Assembly (NCBI GenBank): GCA_020847095.1
Contig: JADLCR010000007.1
Coordinates: forward strand, 1-64,000
From: Oligoflexia bacterium
Lineage (GTDB): Bacteria; Bdellovibrionota; Bdellovibrionia; JABDDW01
Length of the DNA stretch: 64,000 nucleotides
Direction of reading: 5' to 3'
Of the stretch, positions 8,425 through 17,667 are shown piece after piece. The notes under the pieces are model-generated. The model had not been told where the DNA came from. It saw nothing but the letters and a program-made list of their open reading frames with translations, and did not search any database. Position 1 is the first letter of the stretch; every line of letters begins with the position of its first letter. The position numbers and the translations under genes are program-made.

Positions 8425-9105
8425 ATGAAGAAACTTCTCGTACTTGTCTCACTCACTTTGCTGGTGAGCTGCAATCAGATGAAGAGCAATTTAAAATCAG
8501 ACCAGGCTAAAGTCAGCTATGCCTTAGGCCAGCAAATCGGTACCAGTCTGAAAAATCAAGAAATGGACGTGGATGTTGCCGCCCTTGCTATGGGTGTTAA
8601 CGATGTTATTAAAGGCAACAAATCCGGCCTTACTCCAGAAGAAATGAATCAAGCATTGATGAAAAATCAGCAAGCGCGACTAGAAAAAATGAAAACTGCT
8701 TCAGACAAAACCAAATCTGAAGGAAAAGCTTGGCTCGAAGAAAACAAATCTAAAGAAGGTGTGAAAGTTACGGCCTCGGGACTTCAGTATAAAATTATTA
8801 AAGACGGAACGGGCGCCTCTCCAAAAGATGGCGACACCGTTACGGTCAACTACATCGGAAAATTAGTGAACGGATCCGAGTTTGATTCTTCAGTCAAGCG
8901 CGGGCAACCTGCTGAATTTCCGGTTAACGGAGTCATTCCAGGCTGGACGGAAGCGTTGAAGCTCATGAAGAAGGGCTCGAAGTGGGAACTGGCTATTCCA
9001 TCGGAGCTCGCGTACGGCGATATGGGTCGTCCGCCAGTAATTCCTGGTGGCAGTGTTTTATTATTCGAAGTGGAGCTCCTTGATTTCAAAAAATCCAAAA
9101 AGTAA
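8425..9105 (+). CDS. FKBP-type peptidyl-prolyl isomerase lipoprotein (FkpA/Mip-like)
   Basis: The start is the ATG at 8425, behind AAGGAG. The signal peptide ends in a lipobox (LLVSC, Cys16), so this is a lipoprotein. An N-terminal helical FKBP_N dimerisation domain (KVSYALGQQIGTSL) precedes an FKBP_C domain (DTVTVNYIGKLVNGSEFDSS, IPSELAYGDMG, LLFEVELL). It catalyses proline isomerisation and acts as a periplasmic chaperone for exported proteins, similar to FkpA and Mip. The stop codon overlaps the start of orn (TAATG), so the two genes are translationally coupled. Confidence 0.92.
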   Translation: MKKLLVLVSLTLLVSCNQMKSNLKSDQAKVSYALGQQIGTSLKNQEMDVDVAALAMGVNDVIKGNKSGLTPEEMNQALMKNQQARLEKMKTASDKTKSEGKAWLEENKSKEGVKVTASGLQYKIIKDGTGASPKDGDTVTVNYIGKLVNGSEFDSSVKRGQPAEFPVNGVIPGWTEALKLMKKGSKWELAIPSELAYGDMGRPPVIPGGSVLLFEVELLDFKKSKK

Positions 9106-9653
9106 TGCAAAAGCTTTTTTGGATCGATCTTGAAATGACCGGCCTCGATGTGAATAAAGAAGTGATCATCGAGGCCGCTGCTATTATCACTGATTTGGAT
9201 CTCAATCCCATCGTTCAATACCATGCGGTGGTCAAGCAACCTCAGCATTTTTTGGACTCCATGGACGACTGGAACCGCACCCACCATGGAGATTCAGGAC
9301 TGACAGCCCTTGTGCCCAAGGGAAAAGATCCTGCCATCGTAGAAGACGAACTGATTGCGCTCATTGATACTCACTTCAAAGAAGAACGACCGGTTTTAGC
9401 AGGAAACAGCATCGCTCAAGATCGGTTGTTTATTGATCGCCATTTCAAAAAACTATCAAATCGACTTCACTATCGCATGCTCGATGTCACAAGCTGGAAG
9501 ATTGTCTTGCTCAATAAGTACAAGGTCCAGTTTCCAAAAAGCACCAGCCATCGTGCTTTGGATGACATTCTTGAAAGTATTAACGAGTTGAAGCACTATC
9601 TTAGCTTTATTCAAATTCCGCAAAATCAGCTTCAGGAGCCAGTTTCCAGTTAA
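9105..9653 (+). CDS. orn: Oligoribonuclease
   Basis: A DEDD-superfamily 3'-5' exoribonuclease of 182 residues, the normal Orn length. The first exo motif is DLEMTGLD (Asp8, Glu10), and the third is SHRALDDILESI near the C terminus. Orn degrades 2-5 nt RNA fragments and pGpG, ending cyclic-di-GMP breakdown. The ATG overlaps the FKBP gene stop. NQLQEPVSS at the end is slightly extended relative to the E. coli protein. Confidence 0.95.
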   Translation: MQKLFWIDLEMTGLDVNKEVIIEAAAIITDLDLNPIVQYHAVVKQPQHFLDSMDDWNRTHHGDSGLTALVPKGKDPAIVEDELIALIDTHFKEERPVLAGNSIAQDRLFIDRHFKKLSNRLHYRMLDVTSWKIVLLNKYKVQFPKSTSHRALDDILESINELKHYLSFIQIPQNQLQEPVSS

Positions 9654-9712
9654 CTCTTTATTCATCTCTGCCGATGACTTCCTCGTAATTAACGCTTTCG
9701 GGAGGCCTTCGA

Positions 9713-11284
9713 ATGCGGCGTTCTGCCTTAATGACTTTAGTCTTGCTATCCGCTTGTCAGAATCAAGTGAGCTTCAAGAACATTCCGCTTCCATTAAAGG
9801 CAACACCTGAGGCTCCGACTCTTGTTCCCACGCCCATCCCAACGCCCGAACCCACTCCCATTCGAGTCGAAATTCAAGAGAGCTTTGAATTCGGTTACGG
9901 CAGTCAGCAAAAAAGTTTTCGTCAGGACCGATTCGACGAAAACAAGACTTCGCTCATTTTTGAAATGACCGATCCACTGGGTCGTTGGATTTCGACGCTC
10001 AACAAGTCTGATGTGTTACCAATTGAAAACGGCGTGGTCATTCAAAACTTTGAACTAAAGAGCGAAGGTGCTGCGACAGGCACAAAACTAGATTTGGTTT
10101 TTGCGCTCGACACAACGGGTTCACTTTCAATTGAAGGAACCATTAACACGGTGAAAGCGACGATCAAAGACTTTGTTGAGAGCCTAAAAGTCAAAAATAT
10201 TTCAGCAAGACTTTGTTTGGTGACTTACAAAGACGTCGTCGATCGCGCTTGTCAGAGTTTTGTCGAAGATAATCCTCAAACCCCGGAAAACGAAAATTTA
10301 AACTCATTTCTTAACGATGTTTTACGCATAAAGCCTGACGGGGGCGAGCAACCAAAAGAGAATCACCTTGGCGCATTGGTCGCCGCAGCAAAGCTAACTC
10401 CTTGGGGAGTTGGTCACCAGAGAATGATCGTGCTCTTCGGCGAGGGTGGTTTTTGGGTCAAACCCATTGACCAAGACGAACGAGAGGCATGGGCCGCTCC
10501 AACTTATCCTGAAACTTTGGATGCGATTAAAAAGTCTCAAGCTCAAGTGTTTGTCATTCATCCCAAATGGCATGGGTTCAGTTCGGATTATTTTGATCTT
10601 CCGGGAATCCCTCGTTATTCAAACGGACGCTACTTTGATCTGCGGGAGCTTGAAAAAGGGAAGATAACAGTTAACGCCATATACGATGCCATTCGCGATC
10701 AAATGAAATGGACCCACGTCTTGAGTTTCGTGGCCGAGCAAAATCCAGGAATCAATGGCGCCCTCCCCCTTTCTCAACGCCATATTGATCTCCGATTTGC
10801 CATGTCCGTTCAAAACTTTAGAGTTTTGCAAATCGATACGAACTTTCCCAATGGACACGGATTACCAAAAAGCGAATTCGACTTAGCTTCATCACAGCAA
10901 TCTCCGGTCCGCTTTGTTCGCGTCTGGGTCAACGGCCATGAGGTTTCAAAATCCCAGTTTGCAGTGGGCGGTCAGATCTTGCGGTTTATCAGCCCCCCTC
11001 CTCCTGATGCTCTTATAACCGCAGAGTTTGAACTGGGAAGCCTTGTGGAAAATATCAGTTTTGTTCCGGTGATTGTCAGAACAAAGCTTCCTAAAAATCT
11101 AAAAATCACCGTTAATGGTGTGAGACTTTCTCCAAATCAGTTCTTTTTGCGCCCCATCCCCAATCAATTAGTGGCCCTCGTTGAATGGGACCCTCAATTA
11201 TTTTCAGAATCAGATCCACTAAAGATCCGTGAACTGAAGAAAGTTCAAGTTTCATTGGAATATCACTTTGACAAAATGCCTTAA
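9713..11284 (+). CDS. VWA-domain lipoprotein
   Basis: The signal peptide ends with lipobox LLSAC (Cys15). A Pro/Thr-rich linker follows (TPIPTPEPTP), a usual spacer of surface-exposed lipoproteins. The central domain has the metal-ion-dependent adhesion signature D-x-T-G-S at residues 133-137 (ALDTTGSLS) and the expected later segment IVLFGEGGFW, so it is a von Willebrand factor A domain of about 200 residues. The C-terminal 200 residues look beta-rich and are not recognised. VWA domains bind ligands through a divalent metal; here that suggests surface binding or complex assembly. It probably stands alone. It ends 4 bp before the stop of the convergent pilin gene. Confidence 0.85.
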   Translation: MRRSALMTLVLLSACQNQVSFKNIPLPLKATPEAPTLVPTPIPTPEPTPIRVEIQESFEFGYGSQQKSFRQDRFDENKTSLIFEMTDPLGRWISTLNKSDVLPIENGVVIQNFELKSEGAATGTKLDLVFALDTTGSLSIEGTINTVKATIKDFVESLKVKNISARLCLVTYKDVVDRACQSFVEDNPQTPENENLNSFLNDVLRIKPDGGEQPKENHLGALVAAAKLTPWGVGHQRMIVLFGEGGFWVKPIDQDEREAWAAPTYPETLDAIKKSQAQVFVIHPKWHGFSSDYFDLPGIPRYSNGRYFDLRELEKGKITVNAIYDAIRDQMKWTHVLSFVAEQNPGINGALPLSQRHIDLRFAMSVQNFRVLQIDTNFPNGHGLPKSEFDLASSQQSPVRFVRVWVNGHEVSKSQFAVGGQILRFISPPPPDALITAEFELGSLVENISFVPVIVRTKLPKNLKITVNGVRLSPNQFFLRPIPNQLVALVEWDPQLFSESDPLKIRELKKVQVSLEYHFDKMP

Positions 11285-11287
11285 GGG

Positions 11288-11875
11288 CTAAGGGCAAGTG
11301 TTTGGGCTTGTGCCTGAGGTCAGTGTTTTAGATTCATTGATGTTGATTTGATCGAAAGTTCCGTCATTTCTCAAACGATAGGCCGTCGCGATAAAGCAAT
11401 CCGCATTCACTGTGGCGCGCGCCGGAAAAGGTGCTGCGTTTATGGCTCCAGCGTTATTTTGCCAAAGAACAACTCGTCCACCTGCGCCGGTGGGCGGGAA
11501 ATAAGTATCAGCACAAATGGGTGTGTTTCCAAAAAGGTCTGCCGCCTCATCGACAGTGTTAATACACGTTGCCGTTCCTTGGGGATTGGCGTCAGCCGGC
11601 GGGGCGAAGTCGCCCACAAAGCCGAATCGATAGTCTAAAGTGCCTTCGAATTTGACTCCCACGGCGTCAAACCGCGACGTGTACTGCACGTACTCGGCGA
11701 AAAATGATTTCATCGTTGAGTAAATCATAGAAAGATTGGCTTTGGCCTCTGATTGGCGTGATCGATCAAGATAAGTATTGTAATTTGGAATGGCAAGCGC
11801 GGCCAATATGCCAAGTACGGCCAGCGCAATGACAACTTCGATTAATGAAAAACCACGTCTTTGATGAATCATCAT
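11288..11875 (-). CDS. Type IV pilin-like protein, PilA paralog
   Basis: The prepilin leader MMIHQRRG is followed by FSLIEVVIALAVLGILAALA, so cleavage would fall between Gly8 and Phe9 with Glu5 in the mature chain. The N-terminal half matches the window's pilA (46850-47419) in the stretch [13 protein letters not shown] and FDAVGV.., so the two are paralogs. Cys pairs in the C-terminal part (TCINTVDEAADLF...ICADTY) are also shared in style. It lies 35 kb from the pil cluster as a single gene. It may be a minor pilin or a second major pilin. The ribosome site is weak. Confidence 0.9.
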   Translation of the reverse strand: MMIHQRRGFSLIEVVIALAVLGILAALAIPNYNTYLDRSRQSEAKANLSMIYSTMKSFFAEYVQYTSRFDAVGVKFEGTLDYRFGFVGDFAPPADANPQGTATCINTVDEAADLFGNTPICADTYFPPTGAGGRVVLWQNNAGAINAAPFPARATVNADCFIATAYRLRNDGTFDQININESKTLTSGTSPNTCP

Positions 11876-11960
11876 ACTTCATGATTTTACTGAGAAATCC
11901 TCAGTATATTCAATTGATCAGTGCGATTTTACGCGATATAGATTTGATTAAAGGAAACAA

Positions 11961-12149
11961 ATGAAAAAGCCAAAGAAAATGAGCAGCCCGTTTCCGCTCA
12001 AAGAAACGATCAAAGACCTTGAATCGGCCCTAGTGGATTTTGAGCGCGTCCAGGGCGATCAAGCCTCTCAAGACCTCGAACAATTCCGCCAAAAAACCCG
12101 CGCTCTGCTTAATCAATTAAGCGAACAAATTAAGGCGCTGGAGCTTTGA
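11961..12149 (+). CDS. Small coiled-coil protein
   Basis: A 62-residue, highly charged and helical protein (LKETIKDLESALVDFE, DLEQFRQKTRALLNQLSEQIKALEL) begins behind AAAGGAAA. The heptad-like spacing suggests a coiled coil. I considered exodeoxyribonuclease VII small subunit because of size, but the XseB signature is not present. It is divergent from the pilin gene. Real gene likely; function unknown. Confidence 0.6.
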   Translation: MKKPKKMSSPFPLKETIKDLESALVDFERVQGDQASQDLEQFRQKTRALLNQLSEQIKALEL

Positions 12150-12309
12150 TTTAACCCCTGTCTAATAGTTAGGTACCCCTGACTAAACCCTTGATAGTTG
12201 TCAAAAACTAAGTGAATAATGCCTCCCCAAAACCCATTAAATTCCAGTATTTAGGGCCTTTTGATTGCAATCAAGAAGCACCGTGGACTTTGCTCTCAAA
12301 GGAGGCCCT

Positions 12310-13263
12310 ATGTCCCGGAAGACTAAGATTGTTGCTCAAGCCTTTCAGCTTGCTACGGCGTTGATGGTGATCGCCATTGGTTGTAGCTCTCAAACCCCAT
12401 TTATTGGGTTTGATGAAATGGAGGGTTCAGGATTTTCGACGGCGAGCCTACCTAGTGAGGTTCGCGAACTTAATCCGGATCCGGTTGCAGCCACTCAGAT
12501 GCTTTATCAGGGAATACTTTGGAGAGATCGTGACGTACCCGGTTCCGATGGATACGTGAGTCTTATTAGATCCAAAAGGGTGGTCGGCATTCAGCAAGCA
12601 GCTGTTTTTATCACCGCCGATCCGATAAGCCGCGAATTCAAGAATAGAATCGAAGCGGTTTATCCTGCGCAAGACATCTTGCGTAGGCTTACTCTTGCAT
12701 TTTTTGAGGCTGAACCAACCGCTAGCGATACAAATCGGTTTTTGAGAAACATTCAAAATAGACGAACCGAGTCCACCGTCTCACTCATGGTTAAAGACCC
12801 TCGGTTCTTTCAGCGCTTAGCAAGACTCCCAAGCGTTGGAACCCCAACATATCCAACGCCAGTGGGGCCAACTCCAACTCCAACGATCCCCCCCATTAGC
12901 ACCACTTGCGGATTACCAGCACTTCCTGAGACCAACAACTGCGAGCGCAATTCACCTTCCTATTTGGCTGATGTCGAACGCGCCCTTGATACGGTCATCG
13001 CTCAACATCCCGAGTATTTTGACTTAAACCAACAGATTGCAACGGGCGCTTACCGCGTCGTTCGACCGGATGATTACCTCAATGCGGTTGCTAACGTCAT
13101 GCGAGGAATGGGTTATTGCGTTCATCCCGATGTGGGCGAAGAAATTGCGATAAAAAAGAACACTAACTCCTTTAATGAGCAGTACGACATTTTAACTTGG
13201 CAGCTTTGGATGCGACGGGGCGCCGGCTCATACCGAGCGTCGTGTTACCCGTCTTGGTTTTAA
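12310..13263 (+). CDS. DUF4214-like lipoprotein
   Basis: The start was moved to the ATG at 12310, behind AAAGGAGG. The signal peptide ends in a lipobox (IAIGC, Cys25). Residues about 60-110 (MLYQGILWRDRDVPGSDGY...AAVFITADPISREF) resemble one DUF4214 repeat, a module common in S-layer and secreted proteins. A Pro/Thr linker (TPTPTIPP) then leads to a C-terminal domain of about 120 residues with four or five Cys and no family I recognise. The next two genes follow closely, so it is probably exported together with the endopeptidase-like protein downstream. Confidence 0.75.
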   Translation: MSRKTKIVAQAFQLATALMVIAIGCSSQTPFIGFDEMEGSGFSTASLPSEVRELNPDPVAATQMLYQGILWRDRDVPGSDGYVSLIRSKRVVGIQQAAVFITADPISREFKNRIEAVYPAQDILRRLTLAFFEAEPTASDTNRFLRNIQNRRTESTVSLMVKDPRFFQRLARLPSVGTPTYPTPVGPTPTPTIPPISTTCGLPALPETNNCERNSPSYLADVERALDTVIAQHPEYFDLNQQIATGAYRVVRPDDYLNAVANVMRGMGYCVHPDVGEEIAIKKNTNSFNEQYDILTWQLWMRRGAGSYRASCYPSWF

Positions 13264-13281
13264 ATTGGAGGACCCGTTAAT

Positions 13282-14199
13282 TTGCTGAATTCGGCCTTAC
13301 TCATCATTTTCAGTCACGCCATTGCTTTTGGTGGATTACCTGAGAAGGCCGAACTACGCACGCTCCTTGCCAACCCCGATGTTTTAGAAGAAGTTCGAAA
13401 AGCACAGAACTTCCCGGCCAAACGGATAAAAAGTTGCGAAGCCGTTGTTCATCGTTACGATCAAGATGAATTGAAACTTGCCGGAATAGCGCGGTGGGTT
13501 CACAATTCGGGCCTCTTTCATGATTTTGATCGTTTCGAGCAAATTCCTAGGGAGTCTACGGTTTATCGCCTTCCCCTGGTGGACGCACACGAAGCCTATG
13601 TGAAAAAGAGAAACCAAACCTATTCGTACGATCCGGATCAGCACGAAGTCTTTATTTCGCCCGATGGAAAACAGTTCGTTTTGGAACTTGCCTCGCGAGT
13701 CAAAGACGAAATTTCAAAGCATCCGTTGTATCTCACAGCTGCGACCAGTAATCCTCAGCGATACACTTTAGATCACCACTGTTTGCATCGCAGCGGTTAT
13801 TCCATCGATATTCGTCCCCTTCCAGGATTAAGACCCACCCATCTATGGTCGGAAGAATATGATCGCGAAATGAATCGCCGATTGATTTTAGAACTTGTCA
13901 ATGATCTAAGAGTGCGTCGCATTTATTTTAGCGACCCAAAACTTCTTAAGGACCCTGAAGTGAAAGCAGCCGTTGACTATCGCGCGCAAACTCAAAGACC
14001 CGTTGAATACATTCCCATGCGTGATCACTACAATCATATTCATATCGAGCTTTATTGGGCTGAGAATCTAAAAGCTCTTTCAAAAGCCATTCTTGAAGTT
14101 TTTCGAGAGACTAAAAATGTGGCGGGAGCTTCGAGACAACCCGTAGGTAAACGCACGGTCGATAACAAACGAGGGAGAGGGCCGTCCAGTGTCTCTTAG
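13282..14199 (+). CDS. Predicted LAS-type murein endopeptidase (MepA/M15-like), exported
   Basis: It begins at a TTG, 10 nt behind GGAGGA, and opens a short hydrophobic leader (LLIIFSHAIAFG). The zinc-ligand pattern of LAS peptidases can be seen: HRSGYSIDIRPL (HxxGxxxD-type) and near the end DHYNHIHIELYW (HxH-type). This resembles penicillin-insensitive murein endopeptidase and D-Ala-D-Ala peptidases, which cut peptidoglycan cross-links. The N-terminal 120 residues are not recognised. The spacing is 18 bp after the lipoprotein gene, and the stop overlaps the following GTG-started gene by 11 bp. The call rests on motifs only. Confidence 0.7.
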   Translation: MLNSALLIIFSHAIAFGGLPEKAELRTLLANPDVLEEVRKAQNFPAKRIKSCEAVVHRYDQDELKLAGIARWVHNSGLFHDFDRFEQIPRESTVYRLPLVDAHEAYVKKRNQTYSYDPDQHEVFISPDGKQFVLELASRVKDEISKHPLYLTAATSNPQRYTLDHHCLHRSGYSIDIRPLPGLRPTHLWSEEYDREMNRRLILELVNDLRVRRIYFSDPKLLKDPEVKAAVDYRAQTQRPVEYIPMRDHYNHIHIELYWAENLKALSKAILEVFRETKNVAGASRQPVGKRTVDNKRGRGPSSVS

Positions 14200-14614
14200 A
14201 TCATGGATACTGGTGATTTTGTTTTTTTGGGCCGCACGCGTGCTTGCTGACGATCAACATGCCTTAACTATTAAAAAAATCAGTGTCGTGACTCCCTACG
14301 AAACAGTCGACTTCAGTGCCGAACCAAAAATACTGAAAGAGTTCTATTTTTTTATTCGCAATTCAAATGGAACGGCCAACACCCAACTCTTGCGCCGACT
14401 ACCTTGGCAGGAGTTGCGTGATCGCGCCATGGTATACGCTAATGGCCGGCTCAATCCGAGCGAGTGGAGTGTACTAGAAAAGTTCGTATGGCGTGCTTCT
14501 TTAATTTCGCGAGACGGCATTGAAGTGCTTTTTCAAACCTTGAGCCAATCATTTGAGCGCCATGCCCTTTTATCTTGCCCGGATTCCTTTGCCTCTATGG
14601 CAGAGACCAATTGA
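14189..14614 (+). CDS. Small exported protein of unknown function
   Basis: Starts at a GTG that overlaps the endopeptidase gene by 11 bp. The 141 residues begin with a signal peptide ([16 protein letters not shown]) and continue as a basic, mainly helical chain with no recognised motif. Its only clue is position: third in the unit with a lipoprotein and a probable murein endopeptidase. The 3' end overlaps the convergent ung gene by 20 bp. Confidence 0.6.
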   Translation: MSLRSWILVILFFWAARVLADDQHALTIKKISVVTPYETVDFSAEPKILKEFYFFIRNSNGTANTQLLRRLPWQELRDRAMVYANGRLNPSEWSVLEKFVWRASLISRDGIEVLFQTLSQSFERHALLSCPDSFASMAETN

Positions 14615-15302
14615 TTTCAGGCTTTCCCGCCTGCTTTAAAAATTCGTTAGTTTTCGAAAAGTGACGGCAACCAAAAAACCCACGATACGCGGACAGCGGT
14701 GATGGATGAACGGCCTTTAAGACTAAGTGATTTTTATTTTTTAAGAGACTTTCTTTTTTTTGAGCTGGGCTGCCCCAAAGTATAAAAACAAGTGGATCCG
14801 TTCGATCATCTAAGAGCTTAATTATTTGATCTGTGAAAATCTCCCAGCCCTTTCCGTGGTGAGATCCGGCCTTTGATTTTTCTACGGTTAAAACAGTATT
14901 GAGTAACAAAACCCCCTGAAGGGCCCAAGAAGTCAGATTTCCGTGACGAGGCTTTTCAATTTTTAAATCCGATCGAAGCTCTTGAAAAATATTAAGCAAA
15001 GAGGGTGGTATGGCCACGCCCTCAGGAACTGAGAAACAAAGTCCGTGAGCCTGCCCGGGCCCGTGATAAGGATCTTGCCCCAAAATCACGGCCTTTACCT
15101 TTTCAAACGGCGTTGTGTTAAGGGCGTTAAAAATAAGAGACATTTTTGGAAAAATAGATTTTCCATTTGCTTTTTCCGCTTTTAAAAACTTTTTAAGCTC
15201 GAGCATGTAAGGCTTTGAGAACTCATCGGAAAGTCTTCGCTTCCAAGAATCCTCTAGCCGAACAGTCGCGTCACTTTCTGAAATTTGTTTTAATAATTCC
15301 AT
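14595..15302 (-). CDS. ung: Uracil-DNA glycosylase, family 1
   Basis: The catalytic motif [18 protein letters not shown] and the DNA-intercalation loop [18 protein letters not shown] are both complete, so the enzyme should be active. 235 residues is the usual length. It removes uracil from DNA in base excision repair. It follows the FadL-like gene by 9 bp and is likely co-transcribed with it and the SbtA-like gene. Confidence 0.97.
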   Translation of the reverse strand: MELLKQISESDATVRLEDSWKRRLSDEFSKPYMLELKKFLKAEKANGKSIFPKMSLIFNALNTTPFEKVKAVILGQDPYHGPGQAHGLCFSVPEGVAIPPSLLNIFQELRSDLKIEKPRHGNLTSWALQGVLLLNTVLTVEKSKAGSHHGKGWEIFTDQIIKLLDDRTDPLVFILWGSPAQKKESLLKNKNHLVLKAVHPSPLSAYRGFFGCRHFSKTNEFLKQAGKPEINWSLP

Positions 15303-15311
15303 GCCAAATTT

Positions 15312-16571
15312 TTAAAAAATATAATTAGTTGCCAAAAGCAATCCATAGCCAGAAATTTTCGCCCCTACTTTCGAACCTGTGGAGCCTACAATGCTAGTTC
15401 CGTATCCTTCGAAATACATCCCACCGAGGCCAGTGCTAATATTATCGTCTTTCCAATTTGCCCCCAAAGTAGTCATCCAAGTGTTGTTTTTCACGCGTCC
15501 AGCCTGCCTTAGTGTCTGATCTCCAATCGACGATGGCATCAAGGCATAGCCGAAAAATCCAGAAATGGTATCGGTCATGCGCCTTTCAACTCCTATAGAG
15601 TATCGGGTGGCGTTTTGTGTATAAACTTCCTCGGAAATATTCGGGACCTGCGGTAACTCCTTATAATCAAGCGCCCCACCAATGGAAGCATCAAACAATA
15701 TTTTGTAATTTTCATTGAGGCGATAGGTGATCCCTACTCCCAAATCCCAGGGGATATCGTATTTCGCGGGAGTTGACTGCTTATCTTCAGTTGTAACCGT
15801 AACACTTCCCAAAAGAGTTACCGGGCTAATGCGATAAACTTCCGCCGACCCGGCCACTTGAAGAAACGGCGCCTGGCCACGCAAACCAATTTTAAGATCG
15901 GAGCTTAAGTCGTAGTGAGCGCCAACCACGGTGACCAATCCGTAAACCGTTGGAGTCACTTTTGAAACCGTCGAAAATACCGTATTGGAAATGCTATTAA
16001 ACTTTACGATGGTACCAGATACGTTGGATTTGGAATATTGAACGCCGTATATACTTACCCCGACTCCGAGCTTCTCGCCCCACATATGAGCGGTCGTTAG
16101 CCCAATCCACATTTCTCTTTCTGAAACTTTTGGGACAATCGCTCCATTTGAATTGGGGGTGGTGAAAACGCCGCTGGATTCAATCTGTGTTGAGCTTGGA
16201 ATTAAAATACTAAATGCCAGTTGATGATTGAAAACTTTAAAGGTCGAAACAGCCGTTGATGGAATCGTATTAAAGCCCGTTGCTTCGTAGGGTATCAAAG
16301 TGTTGTCAATATAGCTTAATCCATCAAATTTAATATTGTAGACGAAGTACAAACTCCCAGACAAAGAGAGTTTAGAACCCTGATTCTTTGCCAAAGCACC
16401 TGGATTGAAAAACACTGAACCCATCGAAGTTTCATCGCCAATCCCTGTATTAGAAAGAAGTGCTGATTTATCCCCGAATGGAAATACCCATTTATTGTAA
16501 GCATCTGCCCACACCAATTCCGTGAAAATCAAAACCCCGGCTAGTAAGACGGCCTGAACGATCCCCATCAT
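15312..16571 (-). CDS. FadL/OmpP1-like outer-membrane channel
   Basis: A 419-residue beta-barrel protein with a signal peptide (VQAVLLAGVLIFTELVWA). The early segment MGSVFFNPGALAK matches the asparagine-proline motif of FadL/OmpP1 family proteins, which pass long-chain fatty acids and other hydrophobic molecules across the outer membrane. It ends ...GYGLLLATNYIF with a C-terminal aromatic. The start overlaps the stop of the SbtA-like gene by 4 bp (ATGATG), so the two are co-translated. Confidence 0.85.
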   Translation of the reverse strand: MMGIVQAVLLAGVLIFTELVWADAYNKWVFPFGDKSALLSNTGIGDETSMGSVFFNPGALAKNQGSKLSLSGSLYFVYNIKFDGLSYIDNTLIPYEATGFNTIPSTAVSTFKVFNHQLAFSILIPSSTQIESSGVFTTPNSNGAIVPKVSEREMWIGLTTAHMWGEKLGVGVSIYGVQYSKSNVSGTIVKFNSISNTVFSTVSKVTPTVYGLVTVVGAHYDLSSDLKIGLRGQAPFLQVAGSAEVYRISPVTLLGSVTVTTEDKQSTPAKYDIPWDLGVGITYRLNENYKILFDASIGGALDYKELPQVPNISEEVYTQNATRYSIGVERRMTDTISGFFGYALMPSSIGDQTLRQAGRVKNNTWMTTLGANWKDDNISTGLGGMYFEGYGTSIVGSTGSKVGAKISGYGLLLATNYIF

Positions 16572-17542
16572 CCGGGCTTGCCTCCAAGACCAAAAAGAGC
16601 AGACACAATGGCAAAATAAATGGGAATACCCACGAGAATATTAAATGGAAATACAATCCCCAACGTTGACGCCAAATAGATTCCGGCCTGGGCATTTGGA
16701 ATGGAGGCACGAATGGCGGCAGGGCCCGCAATATACGAACTGCTCGCCGACAAAATTCCGATAAGCAAGGTTGTGCCCGGACTTAGTTGAGCCATCCAGC
16801 CCACCAAAATACCGGTCACTCCAAGTAACAAACTTGTGGCCAATGAAAAACTGATTAGCCTGATTCCTGCGCGAGAAACATCTTTAGACTGGCTTCCAAC
16901 TTTGAGCCCTAACTCCATCATGAACAACATGAGAATTCCTTGAAATGAATCGAAAAAAAAGTGTGGCACCGATGTCATCGCCGACCCGCGCCCAAAAAGG
17001 CCGATCACAAAGCCACCAATTAAGAGCATCAGTCCTTGGCCAAAAACAACTTCGTGAAGGGCATCTTTAACTTTAGTTCTCTTTTGCGACCACTGATAGA
17101 GCGCCATGCCCATAAAAATTCCAGGCACCTCCATCGTCGCCACCAGAGCTGGGGCATAAGACGGCAGCACCCAACCTTGCGCTTCGACAAAAGATTGCCC
17201 GGCGACATAAGTCACCACACTCACCGAGCCAAAATTTATACTCAATGCGCTCGCATCGGGCGGATCAAACTTGAAAACGAAGCGCGCCACGACAAAACTC
17301 AGACCCGCACAAGCCAGTCCTAATAATATGGCGATCCCAACAGCCAAACTCATTTCATCAAGACTTTGACCTCGGAACGCGAAACCGCCCTTAAGGCCGA
17401 TTGAAAACAGGAGATAAATTGAAAGTGCTTGGTAAAAAAGGTCCGGAAACTTCAGGTCACTCTTGACCCAATAGGCGACAAGACCCAACACGAAAGACAA
17501 GATAACCGGAGAAAGCAAATTCTCGAGCGCGTAATGGTGCAT
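16568..17542 (-). CDS. SbtA-like sodium-dependent bicarbonate transporter family protein
   Basis: A membrane protein of 324 residues with about ten hydrophobic segments. It matches the SbtA/DUF897 family in GLKGGFAFRG, NFGSVSVVTYVAGQSF and ATMEVPGIFMGMALY. Cyanobacterial SbtA imports bicarbonate with sodium; in heterotrophs the substrate is mostly untested. No SbtB/PII-like partner is adjacent. It is first in a unit with the FadL-like gene and ung. Confidence 0.88.
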   Translation of the reverse strand: MHHYALENLLSPVILSFVLGLVAYWVKSDLKFPDLFYQALSIYLLFSIGLKGGFAFRGQSLDEMSLAVGIAILLGLACAGLSFVVARFVFKFDPPDASALSINFGSVSVVTYVAGQSFVEAQGWVLPSYAPALVATMEVPGIFMGMALYQWSQKRTKVKDALHEVVFGQGLMLLIGGFVIGLFGRGSAMTSVPHFFFDSFQGILMLFMMELGLKVGSQSKDVSRAGIRLISFSLATSLLLGVTGILVGWMAQLSPGTTLLIGILSASSSYIAGPAAIRASIPNAQAGIYLASTLGIVFPFNILVGIPIYFAIVSALFGLGGKPG

Positions 17543-17667
17543 GTTGTGGATGCTCCTGTGCAGTTAGAATCTCCAGAAGTAGCATATCCTATTAATTTCG
17601 CCACCATTAACGCAATGGGTCAGATATCGGATTTGAACACCGGGCTAACCTTTGCTAGTTTCGTCTC

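Noticed and set aside
11961-12149. xseB (exodeoxyribonuclease VII small subunit)
   Set aside because: Size and helical nature fit, but the XseB signature is not found and xseA is not nearby.
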